Shown here piece after piece: positions 57,747-64,000 of a stretch of DNA of 64,000 nucleotides. The position numbers and the translations under genes are program-made. Source of the stretch: Methylococcales bacterium (GTDB lineage: Bacteria > Pseudomonadota > Gammaproteobacteria > Methylococcales > Methylomonadaceae); NCBI GenBank assembly GCA_030949405.1, contig JAUZSN010000002.1, positions 2,342,553 to 2,406,552 on the forward strand. Direction: 5' to 3'. The notes beneath the pieces were generated by a model. It did no database searches, was not told the DNA's origin, and saw nothing but the letters and a program-made list of their open reading frames with translations. Each line of letters starts with the position of its first letter. Within the stretch, counting starts at the first letter, position 1.

Positions 57747-58699
57747 GAATATTCAAGTATATTTGCCATGTTATTTGTCGCAGCTATTAACGCATCAACC
57801 ATTTCATCCCCTTGAGCGATATGTCCTGAATGAGCCAATACAAAATATTGTGCATGAGGTAACGCATGATGTAAGGACAGTGCAGATTCCATAGGACAAA
57901 CTAGATCATAACGTCCATGAATAATAATACTTGGAATGGAGGTTAATTTTTGACAGTGTTCTAAAATCTGATTTTCATCTATAAAATAGTTATTTTTTGC
58001 ATAGTGTAATTCCATTTGAACTTGTTGAAGTATTTTTTCGGTAATATGTTCAATTTCACCGCCTTTTTCATACGCATCACCTAAAGCAACTTGCGCGCCC
58101 CAAGCCATCCAAGCTTTAGCGACCCGCCGTTGACGTAATTCATTTTCTGCCCCTAAAGCAGAACATAACCCCGCTACTAAATTGCTTCTATCTTCCTCAG
58201 GAATGCTCGCCACTAAGTTCTGCCAACATTCAGGGTAAATATTACCCACTCCGCCATTTACAAACCAATCTAAATCTTTTCTTCGCGCTAGAAAAATACC
58301 TCGAATAATCATTGCTGATACATGTTGGGGGTAAGTTTGAGCATATAATAAAGCAAGTGTCCCGCCCCAAGAACCCCCAAATAACAACCATTTTTCAATA
58401 GTTAATTGCTTTCGTAATAATTCTATATCGTCAATTAAATCAGCCGTCGTATTATTATCTATTTCACCATAAGGGGTCGATTGCCCACAGCCTCGCTGAT
58501 CCATCAAAATGATACGATACTTTTTAGGATCAAAAAAACGTCGATGATTAGGTTTTGTTCCTGAACAAGGGCCACCATGTAAAAAAATAACAGGAATGCC
58601 CTCAATAGTACCCGATTCTTCAATATAAACAGAATGTTGACTTTTTGTTTTCAAAAAAAAAGTATTATAAGGTGAAATTTCAGGATAAAGAGGTTTCAT
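57743..58699 (-). CDS. pip: prolyl iminopeptidase
   Basis: 318 aa alpha/beta hydrolase removing N-terminal proline from peptides. HGGPCSG oxyanion-type motif, MDQRGCGQSTPYGE, nucleophile elbow GGSWGGTLALLYA, and the late Asp/His (HGRYDLVCP; AHSGHIAQG). The length fits. Overlaps ubiX by 4 bp. Divergent from apt with a ~260-bp gap. Confidence 0.94.
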   Translation of the reverse strand: MKPLYPEISPYNTFFLKTKSQHSVYIEESGTIEGIPVIFLHGGPCSGTKPNHRRFFDPKKYRIILMDQRGCGQSTPYGEIDNNTTADLIDDIELLRKQLTIEKWLLFGGSWGGTLALLYAQTYPQHVSAMIIRGIFLARRKDLDWFVNGGVGNIYPECWQNLVASIPEEDRSNLVAGLCSALGAENELRQRRVAKAWMAWGAQVALGDAYEKGGEIEHITEKILQQVQMELHYAKNNYFIDENQILEHCQKLTSIPSIIIHGRYDLVCPMESALSLHHALPHAQYFVLAHSGHIAQGDEMVDALIAATNNMANILEYS

Positions 58700-58957
58700 A
58701 TAAAATAGTTTCCAAAAATGTAAACACGCAATAATTTGCTGAATAGAAAGATTACATGAATTTGATAAAGAATAAAATAGCTATTTTTAACCGTTCTATA
58801 ATCATAATTTGAATTTTATTTATATAAACAATTGATTTAATTGATATAGACGATGCTTTATTGGGGTATCATTCGTTTAATTAAAACCTATTTAATGATA
58901 AATAGTAAAAAACTCGCTAAAATAACCCCCCCTTTAAAACTTTAAACTATAAATAAT

Positions 58958-59473
58958 ATGCAACGATTAAAAGATCACATTAGAGATATTCCAGATTTTC
59001 CTAAACCAGGTATTATTTTTAAAGATATTAGCCCATTGGTAAAAAATCCAGCGGCCTTAAAAATTTCAATTCATCAACTAATACATCCTTTTTTAGGTCG
59101 AAAAATTACGGCTGTTGCAGGAATGGAAGCGAGAGGATTTATTTTCGGTTCCTTAGCTGCATGGGAATTAGGGGTGGGATTTATTCCTCTTAGAAAACCT
59201 GGAAAACTCCCTCATGACGTGCAGAGTATTTCTTATGACTTAGAGTATGGTTCCGCTACCTTAGAAGTACATGTTGATGCCGTAGAAAAAGGGGATCGGG
59301 TTTTACTTATTGATGACTTATTAGCCACTGGGGGAACCGCAAAAGCAAGTTGTGAGTTAATTGAATCTTTAGGGGCGACCGTGGAAGCGTGTACTTTTGT
59401 GATTGAACTTGACGCTTTAAAGGGTCGTGATAAATTAAAAAATTATGAAATTCATTCTTTATTGCATTATTAA
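58958..59473 (+). CDS. apt: adenine phosphoribosyltransferase
   Basis: 171 aa. Purine salvage, adenine plus PRPP to AMP. IRDIPDFPKPGIIFKDISPL at the N terminus, MEARGFIFGSLAAWELG, and the PRPP loop VLLIDDLLATGGTAKASCELI. Followed by 144 AT-rich bases and IS copy 2. Confidence 0.96.
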   Translation: MQRLKDHIRDIPDFPKPGIIFKDISPLVKNPAALKISIHQLIHPFLGRKITAVAGMEARGFIFGSLAAWELGVGFIPLRKPGKLPHDVQSISYDLEYGSATLEVHVDAVEKGDRVLLIDDLLATGGTAKASCELIESLGATVEACTFVIELDALKGRDKLKNYEIHSLLHY

Positions 59474-59617
59474 ACTCTAAACAGGCTTAAAAATTATAGC
59501 CTCCTTAATTATTAAAAATAACCTTTTAAATTAAAATATTAAAGAAGGTATTGAAGATTTAGATAAATACTATTATCATACAAGTGTTAATCGCATTAAA
59601 TAAAAAATGTTATTTTT

Positions 59618-61317
59618 GGCTACCAACTTAAGACGGGACAAAATAAAGAACTAACTGCGATATTCTTGTATCATAGGTTAATGACTAAAAAAACAGAACA
59701 ACACAGAAAATACGCGCAGCTAGTCACGCAATTATCGCTGAAATTACAACAACAGGCAAGCAAACTGTTCGTAACTTAGCTTCAATTGTTGGTCGCTCAA
59801 AAAGCAGTGTGCATCGTCATCGTCAAGCGCAAACAAAGCGAAATCGACATCCTGAATCATCATTATGGGAAACCGAGGCAGGTAGTTCTTGGCAAAGATT
59901 AATGGTGTTTTCCGCCTTGTATGTCTTTGGATTAAAGGCAGGCGTAGGTGCAGAGACTTTATCGCTGTTTTTTAAAATGATACGGATTGACACCCATGTG
60001 GGCGTATCACCCGACGCACTGCGGACTCAAATCAATAAAATGGAAGTCTTATTGCCGCAGTTTCAGCAAGAATGCGAAAAAGTGTGAAAAAACAAACACG
60101 TAAAGTTGTTGCTGGGCTGGATGAGACTTTTTCGGCAACTTTATGATTTTAGTTTTAATGGACTTACGTTCTGGCTATCTTTTGTTGGAAGATATTAGCG
60201 ATGATAGGTGCTACGATACTTGGTATAAAAAGGTTTCGCCACGATTAGAATCATTAGGCATTGAGGTTAATCATGCGATTAGTGATCGCGCTAAGGCGTT
60301 GATAAAAATGGCAGTGACGGGGTTTAAGTGCGAATCGGGGGCAGATATTTTTCATGCTCAACAAGATATGAGTCGCTGGTTAGGCGCGAAAATCGGCAGG
60401 CGTGCAGCAAGGGCTGAAAAACAGCGGCAAGCAGCGCAAACCGCAGAGTCTACTGTTTCTAAAACGGCAACGATGCAGAAAATTATTGGACTTAAAACAA
60501 CACGGATAACGGCTGAAAAAGAGCTTGAAGAAGCCAAAAAATACAAACAGATTATCACGAAAACTTACAAGGGATTGCGGATGAAGTTCATCCTTTTTCA
60601 CTCAATGATAGTCGTAGAAACGATGCGGAACAGGTTGAGAAGTTGCTAGAGTTAAGAGCGCGAGCCTTTGAAAAATAGCGGAAAAACAAGGGATTAACGA
60701 TCATAAAGGCGTGATGAAAAAGTTTCGTAATCAAATAAAACCGTTAGCGGTATCCATCAGTTTTTGGTGGCTTTGGGTACGCGAAACCTTGCAAAATTTG
60801 GGGCTTGATGCGGATACCGAATATTGGTTGACCACAACATTATTACCCGTTGTTTATTGGCATCAGAAAATGGAACAAACTAAAAGCCGCAGGTCAAAGG
60901 AAAACTATCGAAAAGCTTGGGAAACCGCGTCTGATAAGCTCAAATCAGACCCATTTAGTGCAAAGTTATCAATCAGTGAAATGCAGCGATGGCTAACATT
61001 GGCGGAGCATATGGCAAGGCAGTTTCAACGCAGTTCATCTGCGGTGGAAGGGCGAAATGGCTGTTTATCGCAAATGTATCGCAATGGGCGAGGTTTGAAT
61101 AAAAAGCGATTAAACGCGTTGACGGTCATTCATAACTACGGAATCAAACGTGAGGATGGCACAACCGCCGCCATGCGTTTATTTGATACCGAGTTTCCAG
61201 ACTTGTTTTCATGGCTACTGAATGAAATGGGCGAGTTACCGCTTCCTAGAAATAGTCGAAAGCGTGTGTTTTCTAACCCTTTGAAATTGCTGGATGTCCC
61301 GTCTTAAATTGGTAGCC
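59618..61317 (+). mobile_element. insertion sequence, DUF6399-type transposase, copy 2
   Basis: Same element as 1799-3499, same ends (left begins GGCTACCAACTTAAGACGGG). Flanked by a perfect 8-bp duplication TTATTTTT (59610-59617 and 61318-61325), so this copy inserted by ordinary transposition. It differs from copy 1 by only a few substitutions and homopolymer-length changes. It lies between apt and the H-NS-family gene. Confidence 0.93.
59681..61307 (+). pseudogene. transposase of IS copy 2, multiply frameshifted
   Basis: The same composite frame as copy 1. Three single-base losses are shared with copy 1 (near 59733, 60132 and 60579). Copy 2 also lacks an A near 60078 (GAATGCGAAAAAGTG, ending in TGA) and near 60675 (GAAAAATAG), where copy 1 is intact, while it keeps the CAG codon and the T6 run that copy 1 has lost. 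Every indel is in or next to a base run. So neither copy encodes an intact transposase as written. Confidence 0.8.
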
Positions 61318-61375
61318 TTATTTTTTAACATTAAATATGTATGAGTTTTAATTTCTAACCTAAATAAATGAAAAT

Positions 61376-61708
61376 ATGAAAATTTCAGAGTTAAATAAAA
61401 TCACTGTTGATGATTTAGTTGTTATTCCGACAAAAGCATTACAAGGCTTTTTAATAACCCTTAATGATGCAATAGAAAGACGTAAGGAACAAGATAAAAA
61501 TGAATTTCTTGAAAAAGTAGCCGTCTTGGCGAATGAATCAGGGGTTGTTTTAGATGAAGTTTTATTGTCGCCACCCAGAAGAATGCCTACGATTAGATAC
61601 AGAAACCCAGACGAACCTTCTCAGGGTTGGTCAGGACGAGGTAGAAAACCTAATTGGTTATTAGCATTAATAGCGTCTGGTCGTAAAATAGAAGAATTTG
61701 AAGTCTAA
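61376..61708 (+). CDS. H-NS-family nucleoid protein
   Basis: 110 aa. Helical oligomerisation part (about residues 1-60: LSELN-like start, LITLNDAIERRKEQ) and the C-terminal H-NS DNA-binding motif YRNPDEPSQGWSGRGRKPNWLLALIASG. A silencer of AT-rich DNA. A terminator follows. Whether it controls the neighbouring metal-efflux-like genes is not known. Confidence 0.92.
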   Translation: MKISELNKITVDDLVVIPTKALQGFLITLNDAIERRKEQDKNEFLEKVAVLANESGVVLDEVLLSPPRRMPTIRYRNPDEPSQGWSGRGRKPNWLLALIASGRKIEEFEV

Positions 61709-61733
61709 ATAAAAGACTTAAACATTAATTATT

Positions 61734-61771
61734 AAAGGGAATTAAATATTTGTCGTTTAATTCCCTTTTTT
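61734..61771 (+). terminator. rho-independent terminator of the H-NS-family gene
   Basis: AAAGGGAATTAAA and TTTAATTCCCTTT make a 13-bp perfect stem with a 9-base loop, closing in T6. Confidence 0.9.
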
Positions 61772-61841
61772 AGAACCCGTCATTATTAATAAAATGTTAA
61801 AATTATTGAAAATTTAACTTAATTAGTATAGTATTGTATAG

Positions 61842-62255
61842 ATGATTTTTGGATTGAAGAAGCTCATCGTATTAATATTAGTGTTGTTACAATTTGTAGC
61901 ACCCTTAGTACATGCACATTCAGGTAATTCTGGTATTTTAGAAGGTTTTCATCAACATGGTCTTGAAACCTTAAATGAAAATAGCTCGAACTATTTTCAA
62001 GATGAAAAACATCAATCAGGTAATCATAAGTTTAATCATCACCATATGATTGTTAGTATTAGTCATGGTATTAAACATAATAACATTAACCTTGGTCATT
62101 ATTCCTCGCTCCCCCCTCAACAAAGTTTTTCTATAATAAAACAGCCCTTGTTTTATTACGAAATTATTTTTTCGCCTCAACATGTCCTCTTTATAAATAA
62201 TTTTGTAATTAGCTTGCAATCTCCGCGAGCACCTCCTTTATACGCTTTTTCTTAG
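61842..62255 (+). CDS. small His-rich secreted protein upstream of efflux gene
   Basis: 137 aa: signal peptide (LIVLILVLLQFVAPLVHA|HSG), a His-rich middle (FHQHG, DEKHQSGNHKFNHHHMI) and the C-terminal SPRAPPLYAFS typical of short proteins encoded upstream of CzcC/CusC-type efflux genes. The His content suggests a metal-binding periplasmic role (inference). No ribosome site is obvious at the ATG at 61842. A 569-bp gap with a nested miniature element follows before the TolC-like gene. Confidence 0.7.
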   Translation: MIFGLKKLIVLILVLLQFVAPLVHAHSGNSGILEGFHQHGLETLNENSSNYFQDEKHQSGNHKFNHHHMIVSISHGIKHNNINLGHYSSLPPQQSFSIIKQPLFYYEIIFSPQHVLFINNFVISLQSPRAPPLYAFS

Positions 62256-62487
62256 CGTTTATACCCTATATTTAATTCCTTTTGACGGCTTTTTAGATGT
62301 ATTTTTATGCATTTATTAAAGTAAATTATCGTCTATTTTAATAAAACTAATAGATGAGATTTTTCACCTAGGTGCTTAAATTTTATAGGGATCATAAAAA
62401 TTTAAAATTAAGTTAATTATCTAGTCTGTTTCGCTATAGCTTTAATCTAAAGCGTGTTATCAAGAGTATAAATATTTAAAAATTTTG
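62256..62487. other. AT-rich non-coding stretch after the His-rich gene
   Basis: No open frame, RNA or terminator recognised. It and the miniature elements separate the His-rich gene from the TolC-like gene, so the two may not share a transcript. Confidence 0.3.
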
Positions 62488-62723
62488 GACTACTCACTTA
62501 AGACGGGACACGTTGAGGTTAAGTCTCGCTCCATAGGAATGAGAACTAAATAATACCCGAAACTTAAAATATATTTTTACCATGAAGAACATGAAGTTCA
62601 TGAAGAAAAATCATTAAAACTTCATGTTCTTCATGATTTATATGTTTTATTGCGTAAACCAATGTGTAGTTTCGGGTATTATTAAAATGGCGTTCCATAG
62701 TGTCCCGCTTTAAGCTGGTAGCC
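62488..62723. mobile_element. 72-bp miniature element C, split by a 161-bp element
   Basis: Left end GACTACTCACTTAAGACGGG (three changes from the IS end), right end closing in TTTAAGCTGGTAGCC. The 161-bp element at 62536-62696 sits within it, duplicating ATA. The total is 236 bp; minus 161 and 3 leaves 72 bp, the same length as A and B. The centre again has ACGTTGAGGTTAAG and CTCG. No clear outer target duplication. Confidence 0.85.
62536..62696. mobile_element. 161-bp miniature element, copy 2 (nested)
   Basis: Apparently identical, base for base, to 15727-15887. ATA is on both sides (62533-62535 and 62697-62699). Identity between the two copies 47 kb apart indicates recent activity. Confidence 0.85.
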
Positions 62724-62824
62724 CGATATTTTGATAACTATTTAAATAACAGTTAAGGCTATACCTGACTTATTTTTTAACCTATCTACTCAGTTCATTG
62801 ATAAATTTATATTGGAGTTATTTT

Positions 62825-64000
62825 ATGTATGGCATCCGCCGTATTACATACTTTTCCGCATTATTATTGGTTAACACTTTAGTCGGTGCTAATGAAAATA
62901 CGATTGTAAAACATGTAGATCCTATTGAAATCAAACACGATTTATCCTTGTCAGATCTTATTGATTTAACGTTAAAAAAATACCCTGACCAGCGTTTAAA
63001 TCAAGCCTTAATAAAAGAAGTTGATGCCTTAAGACGGCGTGGCAGCCAGTGGTTAAGTGCCGCCCCAAGTGTTTCTTTTCGTTATCAGGATGATTTACTC
63101 GCTGATAATACGGGGCTTCGGGAACTTGAAACCGAATTAGGGCTGTCGCTTTGGAATTGGGGACAACGTTCAGCAGGATTAGCCCTTGCTGATAAAGCTA
63201 ATGCGACCATTGATAAACAACAACAGGCACTTAGACTTAAAGTTGCAGGATTAATTCGTCTTGCTTTATGGGATATGAGTTTAGAAGATATACGTTATCA
63301 ACAAGCTAAAATTACCTTAGAAATTTCAGAAAAACTGTTAGATAAAATAAAACACCGTGTGGAACTGGGTGATTTAGCCGAGTTTGATTTATTGTTAGCA
63401 CAAAGCGATCATTTAGAAAAAAGAACCTTATTTGTACAAGCTCAGGCTGAGATGATGCACGCTCGTGAGCGTTATTTCACCTTAACACAATCAAATCAAG
63501 TCCCTGCGAATTATACTGAAACTCAGAGTACACTAGATACTGTGGAGCATCATCCCGCATTACAGGTTATGAACACCTTGATTGAACGTGAAAAAGCAAA
63601 TCTTAACTGGGTTGAATCGAAAGGATCAGGACAACCCCTAATAACACTAGGGGGGAAAAGCGAACGCGGTTCACGTGCTAATGATGATATAGAAAGCCTA
63701 AGTCTTACTATTTCTATTCCTTTTGGCGGAGCCGCCTATTTAGCCCCTAAAATTGCATCAGTTAATATTAAATTAACAAAAATAATCACTCGACGTGAAC
63801 ATCTATACCGAAAATTAACCGCTGATCTGCATGAAATTAATCATCAACTTGAAGTCAATCGAGCCGAGCTAATGATGGCAAATGAATTAAAACAAATTTC
63901 TAATAAACATTTAAAAATGGCTCAATTTGGTTTTTCAGAAGGCGAAATAAATTTAATGGATTTATTAAAAATTCAAACAAAAAATACCAATGCCTTACGT
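62825..64000 (+). CDS. TolC/CzcC-family outer-membrane efflux protein (N-terminal 392 aa)
   Basis: Open to the window end. Signal peptide (ITYFSALLLVNTLVGA|NE), an LSLSDLIDLTLKKYPDQRLNQAL repeat start typical of CzcC/CusC, WSLDE-like beta segments (FRYQDDLLADNTGLRELETELGLSLW), and a second repeat with YLAPKIAS... and FGFSEGEINLMDLLKIQTK near the cut. It would be the outer-membrane channel of an RND metal-efflux pump; the other pump genes lie outside. TTGGAG sits 8 nt upstream of the ATG. Confidence 0.9.
   Translation, partial: MYGIRRITYFSALLLVNTLVGANENTIVKHVDPIEIKHDLSLSDLIDLTLKKYPDQRLNQALIKEVDALRRRGSQWLSAAPSVSFRYQDDLLADNTGLRELETELGLSLWNWGQRSAGLALADKANATIDKQQQALRLKVAGLIRLALWDMSLEDIRYQQAKITLEISEKLLDKIKHRVELGDLAEFDLLLAQSDHLEKRTLFVQAQAEMMHARERYFTLTQSNQVPANYTETQSTLDTVEHHPALQVMNTLIEREKANLNWVESKGSGQPLITLGGKSERGSRANDDIESLSLTISIPFGGAAYLAPKIASVNIKLTKIITRREHLYRKLTADLHEINHQLEVNRAELMMANELKQISNKHLKMAQFGFSEGEINLMDLLKIQTKNTNALR

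Overview
The window is an AT-rich chromosomal segment, most likely from a gammaproteobacterial (type I, Methylococcales-like) methanotroph. Evidence for C1 metabolism: the tail of pqqB (PQQ cofactor of methanol dehydrogenase) and two adjacent genes of the methylene-tetrahydromethanopterin dehydrogenase MtdB family. The housekeeping genes (glnE, ychF, serS, fmt-rsmB, purB, leuS, glmU, ppk1, ubiX, rnd) are also typical of Gammaproteobacteria. The species cannot be fixed from the sequence alone.

Layout. 0-4.8 kb: pqqB end, the large subunit of an NAD-linked [NiFe] hydrogenase (hoxH) whose extreme C terminus is overwritten by an insertion sequence (IS), a DUF2330 gene cut by the other end of that IS, an NqrB/RnfD-like membrane protein, and a TA-flanked miniature element. 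4.8-17.7 kb: argB, recD, a fructosamine-kinase-like gene, an HdeD-like gene, glnE, rnfA plus a Cys-rich mini-protein, ychF, tRNA(CAT), serS, cysH and a Crp/Fnr regulator. 18-22.3 kb: a MASE1-PAS histidine kinase split by an IS5-type element. 22.4-28 kb: NAD-type isocitrate dehydrogenase, two mtdB-type genes, fmt-rsmB. 28-30.2 kb: a frameshifted lipoprotein joining a substrate-binding domain, TSP3 repeats and an OmpA domain. 30.4-35.2 kb: a DUF4390-ntrY-ntrX operon with two small genes. 35.3-45.8 kb: phosphoesterase, ZIP transporter, rnd, purB, a methyltransferase, a pilin, leuS, a zinc-ribbon protein, a ParA-like ATPase and a cold-shock protein. 45.8-48.6 kb: a cobalamin operon with cbiG in two pieces and cobJ fused to a HutX/ChuX-like domain. 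48.7-52.2 kb: a decayed surface/signalling locus (FecR-domain protein, frameshifted TPR beta-barrel, gutted CHASE2 cyclase). 52.2-59.5 kb: glmU, ppk1, NADP-type isocitrate dehydrogenase, ubiX, pip, apt. 59.6-64 kb: a second copy of the first IS, an H-NS-family gene, a His-rich secreted protein and the start of a TolC-family efflux gene.

Mobile DNA is the most distinctive part. One IS (about 1.7 kb, two copies, near-identical 22-bp ends, 8-bp target duplication at one copy) has three 72-bp miniature relatives carrying the same ends. One of these was itself invaded by a 161-bp miniature element that also occurs, apparently identical, at 15.7 kb. Removing the 161-bp element and its 3-bp duplication gives back exactly 72 bp. 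Many broken genes are broken at homopolymer runs. This can mean real slippage and decay or assembly error, and the sequence alone cannot decide.

No clearly new multi-gene system (defence, CRISPR, secretion) was found. The best candidates for something undescribed are the CobJ-HutX fusion, the IS-tailed hydrogenase subunit, the NtrX that lacks its sigma-54 contact loop, the lipoprotein-TSP3-OmpA receptor and the FPD-repeat mini-protein.
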